NCBI GenBank assembly: GCA_026645635.1
Contig: JAPKMV010000220.1
Location: forward strand, 1 to 6,220
DNA length: 6,220 nt
DNA from: Caldilineaceae bacterium
GTDB taxonomy: Bacteria > Chloroflexota > Anaerolineae > Caldilineales > Caldilineaceae
Direction of reading: 5' to 3'
A program made the position numbers and the translations under genes. Below the pieces are notes generated by a model. It saw only the letters and a program-made list of their open reading frames with translations. It was not told the origin of the DNA and searched no databases. This document shows, piece after piece, positions 1 through 6,220 of the stretch. Numbering within the stretch: position 1 is the first letter of the stretch; every line of letters starts with the position of its first letter.

Positions 1-531
1 GGTGGCCGCCGCGCGGTCGATACGTTCTTCCAGGTTGCGCACCGCCGGATAGACCCAACTTTCGCGCCGCAGGAAGCGATGGTCGATCATCTCCTCAGTC
101 AGGCTGCCCTGAAAATCGAAGACCACCGGGATGCCGAAGAGACTGCCCAGCACCTGGGCAATCAGCGCGCCTTCGTGGAGATGGGCGTGGATGATGTCGA
201 AGCGGCGGCGCAGCAGCAGTTGGAGCGTGCTCAGCCCCAGCAGCGCATCGAAGCCGATCTTGTGCCGGCTCGAACCCACTTCGTAATCGCGGCGCCACGG
301 GATGGGCAGCGTGCGCACGATGTCCAGGTCGGGAAGATAGCGCCCGGTGTGGTAGGTGGTAATCGTCACCGTGTGCCCGCGGCGCTGCAAAACCCGCGCC
401 TCTTCCAGGATGCGGACGTGACAGCCGTAGTCGGCGAAGAAACTCGTCGGCGCCACCATCAAAATGCGGAAGCGGCGCTCTTCCGGCTCACCTATCTTGT
501 TGCTGCCATTCGTCTTGAGACCGTCTGTCAT
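1..531 (-). CDS. Glycosyltransferase family 4-type, N-terminal part (partial at window edge)
   Basis: The reading frame is open from an ATG at 529-531 to the left edge, giving 177 residues without a stop; the C-terminal half lies outside the window. After a hydrophilic N-terminus of about 20 residues comes the first beta strand of a GT-B fold, FRILMVAPTSFF (21-32). It is followed by GCHVRILEEARVLQRRGHTV (36-55), the usual helix and second strand of GT4 enzymes, and by FDIIHAHLHEGALIAQVLG (111-129) and IPVVFDFQGS (134-143), the acceptor-side Rossmann core. The family transfers a sugar from a nucleotide-sugar donor to a lipid-linked or other acceptor at the cytoplasmic membrane face. The donor-binding EX7E region would be in the missing half, so donor and acceptor cannot be named. 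A GGGAG Shine-Dalgarno site 7 nt upstream supports this start. The flippase gene ends 55 bp upstream on the same strand, which fits a polysaccharide or glycolipid cluster. Class is fairly sure; exact role is unknown. Confidence 0.88.
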   Translation of the reverse strand, partial: MTDGLKTNGSNKIGEPEERRFRILMVAPTSFFADYGCHVRILEEARVLQRRGHTVTITTYHTGRYLPDLDIVRTLPIPWRRDYEVGSSRHKIGFDALLGLSTLQLLLRRRFDIIHAHLHEGALIAQVLGSLFGIPVVFDFQGSLTEEMIDHRFLRRESWVYPAVRNLEERIDRAAAT

Positions 532-538
532 CCCTCTG

Positions 539-543
539 CTCCC
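539..543 (-). promoter_or_regulatory. Ribosome binding site of the glycosyltransferase gene
   Basis: GGGAG on the minus strand lies 7 nt before the ATG at 529-531. This is good Shine-Dalgarno spacing and fixes the start of the glycosyltransferase. Confidence 0.6.
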
Positions 544-556
544 AAACCAAATTGGC

Positions 557-585
557 ATTTTATCCCAACCGCGGCCTTCTCACAA
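557..585 (-). promoter_or_regulatory. Candidate sigma-70-like promoter before the glycosyltransferase
   Basis: On the minus strand TTGTGA (580-585, 4 of 6 matches to TTGACA) is followed by exactly 17 nt and then TAAAAT (557-562, 5 of 6 matches to TATAAT). It starts 2 nt after the flippase stop codon. Transcription would begin near 550, leaving a leader of about 20 nt that contains the GGGAG ribosome site. It could give the glycosyltransferase its own expression in addition to read-through from the flippase. The gap is richer in A+T than the genes, so a chance match is possible. Confidence 0.35.
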
Positions 586-586
586 A

Positions 587-2074
587 TCATTGCGCAGCGT
601 TGCCCGCTATGATCTGGCGCAGGGCGCGGAAGTCGCGCAGGGAGAGCACGCCGGTCAACCAGATGAGGGCAGCATAGACGGCCAGACCGGCCAAAGCCTG
701 CACAATCCAGGGCGCCGGCAGGAGGACGGTGACGACTCCTGCGGCCGCGCTGGCCGCCAGCACCAGCCAGCCGCGCTCCAGGCGCAGCGGCAGGTGCGCC
801 CGCCAGAGTAGGAAAGCGCCCAGGCCAGCCCCTGCGGCGCCGGCGGTCAACACGGCCAGCGCGGCGCCGGCAGCGCCCAACAACATGGTGAGCGGCGGCA
901 GCAGCAGCAAAGTCAACGCCAGGTGCACGCCGGTGATCCAGAGCGCAGCGCGCAGCGCATGTTCCACCATCAGCAGCGTAATCGCATAGAGTTCGAGCAG
1001 GAAGAGCGGGATCGTCCAGATCGAAATCTGGAGCACGGCCGCCGAAACCAGATAGTCCGGCCCATAGATCAGGTGAAGCAAACCGTCGGCCACCCCTGCC
1101 CCCACCGCGGCGAGGGGCAGCAGCGCCAGCAGGCTGTAGCGCAGCCCCAGGCGGGCCAGCCGCGCATAGTTCTCCGGCGCCTGCCGGTGCAGCCGGCTCA
1201 GCGTCGGGTAGAGCGCCCGCCAGAAGCTCTGCACCAGCTTGAACGCCACGCGCACCAGGTTGTACGCCGCGCTGTAGACGCCCACCACCACAGGGCCGGC
1301 CACGACGCTGAGCAGCAGAATGTCCAGCCGCTGGAGCAGCACATCGCCCACGGAGAGGCCGAAGAAGGGCGTCGCCCGGCGCAGCAGCCGCGGAAAGGTC
1401 GTCGGCGCCGGCTGTTGGGGCGGCGGGAGCAGCCGGCTGCGCGCCAGCAGCGCCAGGCTGACGAGCGCCGAAATCAATTGCGTCGCCACGATCAGGCCGA
1501 TGAGCGCCACAACATCGTAGCCCTGCCACATCAGCCCGATGCTGGCCGCCAGTATCAGCGCGTTGATCACCGCCTCGACGCCAAAGACAAGCTCCATCCG
1601 CTCCCCCGCCTGAAAAAGCGTGTGGCACGCCGAGGAAACGGCAAAGAGCGGCAGCGATGCGCCCACCAGCCACAAGGCCCAGACCGTGGCCGGCGAATAG
1701 GGCAAGATGCCGGTGAGCAGCACAAGCCCTCCCCACGTCAGCAGACCCGCGCTCACCTGGATCACCAACATGCGGCGGAAATAGCTGCGGCGGTGCGCCG
1801 GCTCCTGGGCGAGGTCGCGCACCAGCAGCGCCGGCAAGCCGAGTTCGGTGAAGACCTGGCTGACGTTGAGGTAGGCCATCGCCGTGGTGTAGATGCCCAG
1901 CGCCTCGACGCCCAGCCGCCGGGCGATCAGCAGTTGCAGGATGAAGCTCATGGCGATGCGCCAGAGGCTGGCGCTGGTCAGCGCCCCGGTGTTGACCAGC
2001 ACGCGGCGCCCGGTGGCTGGCGGCAGCGGCGGATGGGTGGGCGGCGCCGCAGCAGGCGCGGTGGAATCAGACAT
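587..2074 (-). CDS. Polysaccharide flippase, Wzx/MATE-like (oligosaccharide exporter family)
   Basis: A 495-residue, very hydrophobic protein with roughly 12-14 membrane segments, the usual size for the polysaccharide biosynthesis/Wzx branch of the MOP superfamily. These proteins flip lipid-linked oligosaccharides from the cytoplasmic to the outer face of the membrane. After a proline- and alanine-rich tail of about 22 residues, the first helix and loop read IARRLGVEALGIYTTA (50-65), a typical family start. The second half opens with RLDILLLSVVAGPVVVGVYS (249-268) and has LIYGPDYLVSAAVLQI (335-350), both at the expected places for the internal duplication. No ligase (Wzy/WaaL) signature was noticed. 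The ATG at 2072-2074 has no Shine-Dalgarno site, but an extended -10 box lies 6 nt upstream, so the message may be leaderless. The gene is followed after 55 bp by a glycosyltransferase, which supports a glycan-export role. The substrate is unknown. Confidence 0.9.
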   Translation of the reverse strand: MSDSTAPAAAPPTHPPLPPATGRRVLVNTGALTSASLWRIAMSFILQLLIARRLGVEALGIYTTAMAYLNVSQVFTELGLPALLVRDLAQEPAHRRSYFRRMLVIQVSAGLLTWGGLVLLTGILPYSPATVWALWLVGASLPLFAVSSACHTLFQAGERMELVFGVEAVINALILAASIGLMWQGYDVVALIGLIVATQLISALVSLALLARSRLLPPPQQPAPTTFPRLLRRATPFFGLSVGDVLLQRLDILLLSVVAGPVVVGVYSAAYNLVRVAFKLVQSFWRALYPTLSRLHRQAPENYARLARLGLRYSLLALLPLAAVGAGVADGLLHLIYGPDYLVSAAVLQISIWTIPLFLLELYAITLLMVEHALRAALWITGVHLALTLLLLPPLTMLLGAAGAALAVLTAGAAGAGLGAFLLWRAHLPLRLERGWLVLAASAAAGVVTVLLPAPWIVQALAGLAVYAALIWLTGVLSLRDFRALRQIIAGNAAQ

Positions 2075-2080
2075 GAGCCG

Positions 2081-2089
2081 ATTCTACCA
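2081..2089 (-). promoter_or_regulatory. Extended -10 promoter element of the flippase gene, possibly leaderless
   Basis: The minus strand reads TGG then TAGAAT (2081-2086), a TGn extended -10 with 5 of 6 matches to TATAAT. Its last base is 6 nt from the flippase ATG, so a transcript starting at the usual distance would begin at or next to the start codon. This agrees with the lack of a Shine-Dalgarno site there. No convincing -35 hexamer is present at 17-18 nt (TCGTGT or TTCGTG), as is common for extended -10 promoters. Confidence 0.4.
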
Positions 2090-2097
2090 CTTGGGCG

Positions 2098-2131
2098 CGA
2101 ATGACACGAATCTCAACGAATTTCCACGAAT
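2098..2131 (-). repeat. Four phased ATTCG motifs in the intergenic gap
   Basis: ATTCG occurs four times on the minus strand, at 2127-2131, 2117-2121, 2107-2111 and 2098-2102, with steps of 10, 10 and 9 bp. The flanks also repeat: three of the copies continue as ATTCGT, two of them as ATTCGTG. The array sits just upstream of the extended -10 box of the flippase gene. It could be a regulator-binding array on one face of the helix, or one copy of a dispersed genomic repeat. The sequence pattern is plain; its function is not shown. Confidence 0.55.
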
Positions 2132-2175
2132 GCTCGCCTTCAATCTGTCTCTGACGGTTGGATAGGCACGGCGGT

Positions 2176-2721
2176 TCAGGCATTTGCTGAGCCGGGGCGG
2201 CCCGTGAGGAGGAAGCGACGCAGGTTAGGCCAGCGATAGAGCCGCCAGCGCAAGACGAAGATCGCCAGCGCCAGCAGTCCGCCTAACTCCCAGCCCCACA
2301 GTTCCGGCCGCCGGGTGAACGCGATCCAGTAGGCCTTGCCGATCTCCTCCTGCTCCGAACCGCGCTTGCCCCACACATGGAAGCGCCAGCCGCGCCAGGG
2401 CCAGTAAAAGGTAGCGGGGTAGAACCAGATGCGGTCGAGCAGCCCGTGGCCGAGAAACGCCGCCCCATAGACCCACCCGCGCGGCTGCCGCGCCAGCGTC
2501 ACCCAGAGCACCGCCAGATCGGCGAGGAGCGTGTGGGCAAAGAGCACGGCGGATTTGTAGCGGCGGTAAAAATAGGCGGTGGCCAGCGGCTTGTCGATCA
2601 AATCCGGGGCAGTGGCGGCCAGGGCGACCAGCCGGTAGTCGGCATCCGGCGCAACACCCAGCACATCCTGAGCGACGGTGAGCGCCAACCAGGTGTAGGC
2701 GATGTGAGATTGGGGCAGCAT
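2176..2721 (-). CDS. Small membrane protein, YdjM/DUF457-like putative metal-dependent hydrolase
   Basis: A 181-residue protein starting at an ATG 2 nt after the stop of the second permease and ending with TGA at 2176-2178. It carries the spaced polar residues seen in YdjM/DUF457-type membrane proteins: SH near the N-terminus (H6), a PDLID motif (P39, D40, D43), AH (H63) and GHGLLD (H92, D96) followed by prolines at 102 and 108. Hydrophobic stretches around 58-76, 83-95 and 153-163 suggest a few membrane passes, and the C-terminus is basic. These His and Asp residues could bind metal, but the family has little proven biochemistry. No good ribosome site lies next to the ATG (the nearest, GGGGAG, is 14 nt away), so translation is probably coupled to the permease upstream. 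Co-transcription with a nucleoside-type importer is likely, but its role there is unknown. The family call rests on motif spacing only. Confidence 0.7.
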   Translation of the reverse strand: MLPQSHIAYTWLALTVAQDVLGVAPDADYRLVALAATAPDLIDKPLATAYFYRRYKSAVLFAHTLLADLAVLWVTLARQPRGWVYGAAFLGHGLLDRIWFYPATFYWPWRGWRFHVWGKRGSEQEEIGKAYWIAFTRRPELWGWELGGLLALAIFVLRWRLYRWPNLRRFLLTGRPGSANA

Positions 2722-2723
2722 CG

Positions 2724-3689
2724 CTACAGGCCGCGCTCCCCGCGGATATACGGCTCGCCCAGGGCAGCCGGCGCGCCGATGCGCTTGCGCATGGCGGCGC
2801 GGGAGCCGATGACCAACGCCAAAATCGTGAGCAGGTAGGGCGCCATCTGCAAGAAGAAGCCCAGGTTGGGGTTGATGTAGAGTGGGTTGACGAACCCCAG
2901 GATCATGCGCGGCCCTTGCAGGTCGAGGATCGCGCGCCGCAGCGCGCCGAAGAGATAGGCGCCAAGCGCGGCGCGCAGCGGATTCCACTGGGCAAAGATC
3001 ACCAAACCGATGGCGATCCACCCCTGCCCGGAAGTGGTCTGTGCGCTGTACCAGCCCGGCGAAACGGACAGGCTGATGGTCGCGCCGGCCAGCCCAGCCA
3101 GACAGCCGCCAACGAAGACATAGAAATAGCGCAGCCTGTAGACGCTGACGCCCATTGTGTCCGCCGCCACCGGCTTCTCGCCCACGGCGCGCAGGTGCAT
3201 GCCGGGGCGTGTCTTTTCGATGTAGAACCAGACGAGCGGCGTAAAGATGTAGCCCAGATAGACCAGCGGGCTGTGGTCTTCGAAGAACACAGGGCCGATA
3301 AAGGGAATCGCAGCGAGTCCGGCAATGTCGTAGTTCGGGATCAGCGGGGCGTTCTGGCCGGTCAGCCCGTTGCCCAGCACCAGGGCCAATCCCGTGCCCA
3401 GAAAGGTGAGCGCCAGACCGCTGACCACCTGATCCGCCTGGAAGCTGATGGTGACGACGCCGTGCGCCAGGCTGAGGACGCCCGCGGCCAGCATCGCCAG
3501 CAGCAGCCCCAGCCACGGGTTGCCGGTGGCCAGCGCCATACTGAAACCGGTCATGGCGCCGATCAACATCATGCCTTCGACGCCCAGATTCAATATGCCC
3601 GACCGCTCGGCCAGCAGTTCGCCGATGCTGGCAAAGAGCAGCACGGTGCCGGTGGCCAGACCGGCGTGCAGGATGATTTCCAGATTCAC
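2724..3689 (-). CDS. BMP/nucleoside-type ABC transporter permease, second subunit (NupQ/YufQ-like)
   Basis: A 321-residue membrane protein of the BPD_transp_2 family, the shorter of the two permeases in nucleoside-type importers. It forms the channel with the first permease and is driven by the double ATPase. Family landmarks are ERSGILNLGVEGMMLIGA (28-45), QVVSGLALTFLGTG (87-100), the cytoplasmic coupling loop EKTRPGMHLRAVGEKPVAAD (158-177) that contacts the ATPase, and GQGWIAIGLVIFAQWNP (221-237). About 8-10 hydrophobic segments are visible. The start is GTG at 3687-3689, sharing GTGA with the stop of the first permease (4-bp overlap), and an AGGAG site 7 nt upstream confirms it. Overlap implies coupled, equal synthesis of the two subunits. 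The ligand cannot be read from the permease: Bacillus relatives carry nucleosides, but others in the class may carry different compounds. Confidence 0.93.
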   Translation of the reverse strand: MNLEIILHAGLATGTVLLFASIGELLAERSGILNLGVEGMMLIGAMTGFSMALATGNPWLGLLLAMLAAGVLSLAHGVVTISFQADQVVSGLALTFLGTGLALVLGNGLTGQNAPLIPNYDIAGLAAIPFIGPVFFEDHSPLVYLGYIFTPLVWFYIEKTRPGMHLRAVGEKPVAADTMGVSVYRLRYFYVFVGGCLAGLAGATISLSVSPGWYSAQTTSGQGWIAIGLVIFAQWNPLRAALGAYLFGALRRAILDLQGPRMILGFVNPLYINPNLGFFLQMAPYLLTILALVIGSRAAMRKRIGAPAALGEPYIRGERGL

Positions 3690-4810
3690 GCTGCTTCTCC
3701 TGCTGCGTTCTGATCGGCGCGCGTGCGCACCAACCGCACCTTGTAGCGCAGCAAAACGTCGCTGCTGATGACGGCAAAAAGGACAAATCCCTGGATCATC
3801 TGGGCGATGCCGGAAGGCTGCACCTCACGCCCCGCCACGATCAGCGCCCCGAACAGAATCGAGACCAGCACGACGCCGAAAGGATTCAACTTCGCCAGCC
3901 AGGCCACGATGATGCCGGTGAAGCCGTAGCCCGGCGAGATGCGCTCCTGGAGGCGGTGCACGACGCCGGAAACTTCCGACATGCCGGCCAGCCCGGCCAG
4001 GGCGCCGGAGAACATCATCACCAGGATGATGTTGCGGGCGATGTTGATGCCTGCGTAGCGCGCGGCGTGTGGATTGTCGCCGATAAGACGAATCTCGTAG
4101 CCCCAGCGGCTGCGCTCCAGCACCCACCAAACGACCACTGCTGCCAGCAGCCCAAAGACGACGCCCAGGTGCAGGGTGATCCCGGAAAAAATCGGGTATT
4201 CGCGGGCGAGGTCGGAGAGGCGCGGCAGCCAGGCATTGCGCTCGAAGGTCGGCGTCATCTGGAAACCGGCGTCGCTCCAGCGGTCGAAGATCCAGAAGTT
4301 GTTCCAGAGGATGGCCACATAGTTGAGCATCAAAGTCGTGATGATTTCGTTCACCTGGAAGCGCGCTTTCAGAAAACCGGGGAAGAAACCCCAGATGGCG
4401 CCGCCGAGCATCCCCATTGCGGCCATGAAGGGAATTACCACAATCGCCGGCGTGCCGGCAGGCACCAGCGGCACCAGGACGACGAGGCTGGCGAAGAACG
4501 CGCCCATGTAGAACTGGCCTTCGGCGCCGATGTTCCACAGCTTCATCTTGAAGGCGACGGTGCAGGCTAAGCCGACCAGGATCAGCGGCGTCGCCTTGAC
4601 CATCGTGTCGGAGATTGCGGCCCAACTGCCAAAGGTGGCGCGCACGAAAAACCCATAGACGCGCACCGGGTCGCTGCCAATCAGCCAGAGCACGATGCCG
4701 CTCACGATGAAAGCCGCCACCACAGAGCCGATGGACGTAGCGGCCGGCATCCAGCGCGGGACATCGGCTGTGCGTTTTTCGATTGCAATGGAGATTGGGA
4801 ATGCCATCAT
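3686..4810 (-). CDS. BMP/nucleoside-type ABC transporter permease, first subunit (NupP/YufP-like)
   Basis: A 374-residue BPD_transp_2 permease, the longer partner of the importer. Residues 1-26 are polar, then a membrane helix runs about 27-44. A region including DPVRVYGFFVRATFGS (47-62) is typical of this subunit. The core signatures are LWNIGAEGQFYMGAFFAS (91-108), NEIITTLMLNYVA (154-166) and GYGFTGIIVAWLAKLNPFGV (294-313). The loop ERSRWGYEIRLIGDNPHAAR (232-251) is the expected ATPase-coupling helix. A hydrophilic insert at about 172-205 probably faces outside. The gene begins 13 nt after the ATPase stop and overlaps the second permease by 4 bp. Two ATG codons are adjacent: the first, at 4808-4810, is only 2 nt from the GGGAG site (4813-4817), while the second, at 4805-4807, has 5 nt and may be the true start, removing one residue. 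The role is clear; the exact ligand is not. Confidence 0.93.
   Translation of the reverse strand: MMAFPISIAIEKRTADVPRWMPAATSIGSVVAAFIVSGIVLWLIGSDPVRVYGFFVRATFGSWAAISDTMVKATPLILVGLACTVAFKMKLWNIGAEGQFYMGAFFASLVVLVPLVPAGTPAIVVIPFMAAMGMLGGAIWGFFPGFLKARFQVNEIITTLMLNYVAILWNNFWIFDRWSDAGFQMTPTFERNAWLPRLSDLAREYPIFSGITLHLGVVFGLLAAVVVWWVLERSRWGYEIRLIGDNPHAARYAGINIARNIILVMMFSGALAGLAGMSEVSGVVHRLQERISPGYGFTGIIVAWLAKLNPFGVVLVSILFGALIVAGREVQPSGIAQMIQGFVLFAVISSDVLLRYKVRLVRTRADQNAAGEAA
3697..3701 (-). promoter_or_regulatory. Ribosome binding site that fixes the GTG start of the second permease
   Basis: AGGAG on the minus strand lies inside the end of the first permease gene, 7 nt before the GTG at 3687-3689. 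It favours this GTG over downstream candidates. Confidence 0.65.
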
Positions 4811-4812
4811 GT

Positions 4813-4817
4813 CTCCC
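4813..4817 (-). promoter_or_regulatory. Ribosome binding site of the first permease gene
   Basis: GGGAG on the minus strand lies in the 13-nt gap after the ATPase stop. It is 2 nt from the first ATG and 5 nt from the second, so it favours initiation at 4805-4807. Confidence 0.55.
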
Positions 4818-4823
4818 GCAGCG

Positions 4824-6220
4824 CTAGGGATTGACTATCGTCGCCGGCACGCGCGACAGGCTGGCACGCGGGGCGCCGGTCATCATCATGCCGATCTCGC
4901 CGACGTCGAATTCATCGGGTTCAACGATCCCCATGATCTGGCCGCTGTAAATGACCGCAATGCGGTCGCTCAGCGCCATCAGTTCTTCCAGTTCCTCAGA
5001 AATCAGCAGCACAGCGGTGTTGGCCATGCGCTGGGCCAGCAGGTGATGCTGAATCGCCTCCACCGCGCCCACATCGAGACCGCGCGTCGGCTGCACGGCG
5101 ACGATCACCTTCGGCGTCGTGTTGATCTCCCGCGCCAGGATGACCTTTTGCAAATTGCCGCCGGAGAGTTTCCGCGCCAGGGTCTGCACACTCGGCGCCA
5201 GGATGTCGTAGGTTGTCTTCAGCGTGCGCGCATATTCCTGCGCCGTCGCATCGTTGATTGTCATGCCGTTGCCGATGGGGTCGGAGCGATAGCGCTTCAT
5301 GATCACGTTGTCGGTGATTGTCAGGTTGGGCGACGAGCCGACGCGGTTGCGGTCCTCGGGGATGTGGGCGACGCCAGCCAGGATGGCCGCCAGCGGCGGC
5401 TGGTTGGTGACGTTGATCCCCGCGACCTGAATCTGACCGGACGTGCAGTCACGCAGGCCGGTGATGCACTCCGCCAGCTCGCTCTGGCCGTTGCCCGCCA
5501 CCCCGGCGATCCCGACAATCTCACCGGCGCGCACATCCAGAGAAACGCCGCGCAGCGCGGGTGCGCCCTTGTTGTTGAGGGCGTGCACATTGTCGACGCG
5601 CAGCACCACATCCCCCGGTGTGTGCGGTTCCTTTTCCACCTGAAAGACGACATCGCGCCCCACCATCAACTGCGCCAGTTCGTGCCGGGTGCGGTCAGCC
5701 ATCGGCAGCCCCTGCGCCGTCACCCGCCCCTTGCGCAGCACAGTGATCCGATCCGCCACGGCAGTCACTTCATGCAGCTTATGGCTGATGAAGATGATCG
5801 ACTTGCCCTGGGCCACCAGCGAACGCATCGTCGCAATCAGTTCGTCGATCTCTTGCGGCGCCAGCACCGCGGTTGGCTCGTCCAGGATCAGCACATTGGC
5901 GCCGCGGAAGAGGGTCTTGAGAATCTCGACGCGCTGCTGTTCACCCACCGAAAGCTGCCAAATCTTGGCTTTGGGATCGACGCGCAGGCCATACTGTTCT
6001 TCGAGTTCCAGGATCTGGCGCTCGTAGCGCGGCAGGTTCATGAAGAAGCGCGGCTGCTTCAGCCCCAACAGGATATTTTCTGTGACGCTCTGGGTGGGCA
6101 CCAACATGAAGTGCTGATGCACCATGCCGATACCTTTGGCAATCGCATCGCGCGGGGAGTTGAAACTCACCGTCGCGCCGTTGACCTTGATCTTGCCGCT
6201 GTTGGGTTTGTAGAGACCGG
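4824..6220 (-). CDS. BMP/nucleoside-type ABC transporter ATPase, two fused nucleotide-binding domains (NupO/YufO-like), partial
   Basis: The frame is open past the right edge, giving 464 visible residues; the missing N-terminus should hold the first Walker A motif, since the visible part opens with GLYKPNSGKIKVNG, which normally follows it. The visible first domain has the Q-loop MVHQHF (Q at 35), signature LSVGEQQR (89-96), Walker B VLILDEP (109-115) and switch histidine in FISHKL (146). The second domain has GVAGNGQS (239-246) with Gln for the Walker A lysine, signature LSGGNLQK (351-358), VIVAVQPTRGLD (371-382) lacking the Walker B Asp and catalytic Glu, and LLISEEL with Glu for the switch His. 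Only one composite site is therefore expected to hydrolyse ATP. As I recall, this asymmetry is normal for NupO/YufO-type proteins. The protein energises import through the two permeases encoded directly downstream. The partner binding lipoprotein is not in the window. The first in-window GTG, at 6168-6170, is internal and not the start. Confidence 0.94.
   Translation of the reverse strand, partial: GLYKPNSGKIKVNGATVSFNSPRDAIAKGIGMVHQHFMLVPTQSVTENILLGLKQPRFFMNLPRYERQILELEEQYGLRVDPKAKIWQLSVGEQQRVEILKTLFRGANVLILDEPTAVLAPQEIDELIATMRSLVAQGKSIIFISHKLHEVTAVADRITVLRKGRVTAQGLPMADRTRHELAQLMVGRDVVFQVEKEPHTPGDVVLRVDNVHALNNKGAPALRGVSLDVRAGEIVGIAGVAGNGQSELAECITGLRDCTSGQIQVAGINVTNQPPLAAILAGVAHIPEDRNRVGSSPNLTITDNVIMKRYRSDPIGNGMTINDATAQEYARTLKTTYDILAPSVQTLARKLSGGNLQKVILAREINTTPKVIVAVQPTRGLDVGAVEAIQHHLLAQRMANTAVLLISEELEELMALSDRIAVIYSGQIMGIVEPDEFDVGEIGMMMTGAPRASLSRVPATIVNP

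Noticed and set aside
545..556. CCAA-A-TTGG inverted repeat between flippase and glycosyltransferase as an operator
   Set aside because: The arms are only 4 bp, which is expected by chance in an A+T-richer gap, and there is no second copy.
79..612. Plus-strand open frame of 177 codons at the left end
   Set aside because: It lies antisense to the glycosyltransferase, whose frame shows a clear GT-B N-terminal half; the plus-strand product resembles nothing.
528..1736. Minus-strand open frame of 402 codons overlapping flippase and glycosyltransferase start
   Set aside because: It is an alternative frame of the flippase gene with Ala/Gly/Arg-rich sequence. The true flippase frame has coherent membrane segments and family motifs.
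923..2104. Long plus-strand open frame (393 codons) opposite the flippase, rich in Arg, Gln, His and Ala
   Set aside because: It is antisense to a gene with clear Wzx/MATE features. Its composition is what the reverse strand of GC-rich coding DNA gives, and it has no recognisable domain.
2132..2175. Possible intrinsic terminator after the transporter operon
   Set aside because: I looked for a GC-rich stem followed by a T run on the minus strand and found only very short pairings (such as GTC/GAC) with no T tract.
2916..3713. Plus-strand open frame of 265 codons opposite the second permease
   Set aside because: It is a shadow of a strongly conserved permease on the other strand, with low-complexity polar composition and no family resemblance.
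2722..3786. Upstream in-frame extension of the hydrolase-like gene, making a 536-residue protein
   Set aside because: The extension reads the second permease gene in a wrong frame and gives Arg/Ala/Gly-rich sequence. The recognisable protein begins only at the ATG at 2719-2721, right after the permease stop.

Overview
The window is a GC-rich, tightly packed stretch in which every gene I can support lies on the minus strand, so transcription runs from position 6220 down towards 1. It holds six protein genes. The two at the edges are cut by the window: the ABC ATPase lacks its start and the glycosyltransferase lacks its C-terminal part. I see no RNA genes, insertion sequences, CRISPR arrays or phage genes. 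The high GC, the GTG/ATG starts, and this type of nucleoside-like ABC importer beside envelope polysaccharide genes would suit a Chloroflexota (Anaerolineae or Caldilineae-like) bacterium. That placement is an inference from style and protein resemblance, not something the window proves.

Right-hand block (about 2176-6220, read right to left): an operon for an ABC importer of the BMP/nucleoside class (Bacillus NupNOPQ / YufNOPQ-like). It encodes a double-domain ATPase (partial), a first permease (374 aa) and a second permease (321 aa, GTG start, GTGA overlap with the first). A small membrane protein follows (181 aa, start 2 nt after the permease stop), resembling the YdjM/DUF457 family of putative membrane-bound metal-dependent hydrolases. 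The substrate-binding lipoprotein expected with such a transporter is not in view and may lie beyond 6220. The ATPase would power uptake through the two permeases, probably of nucleosides or related ligands. The role of the hydrolase-like protein is unknown.

Junction (2075-2175): a 101-bp non-coding gap. On the minus strand it carries four ATTCG motifs spaced 9-10 bp apart, followed by an extended -10 box (TGG-TAGAAT) that ends 6 nt before the next ATG. I read this as a possible start of a new transcription unit with a leaderless mRNA. No clear intrinsic terminator is visible in the gap.

Left-hand block (1-2074): an envelope polysaccharide pair, a Wzx/MATE-like multi-pass flippase (495 aa) followed by the N-terminal half of a GT4-type glycosyltransferase. 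The 55-bp gap between them holds a plausible sigma-70-like promoter and a clear Shine-Dalgarno site. The glycosyltransferase would build a surface glycan or glycolipid, and the flippase would move a lipid-linked glycan across the membrane.

I found no strong case for an undescribed system. The most useful leads are the phased motif array with its leaderless-type promoter, and the hydrolase-like gene tied to the nucleoside-type importer.
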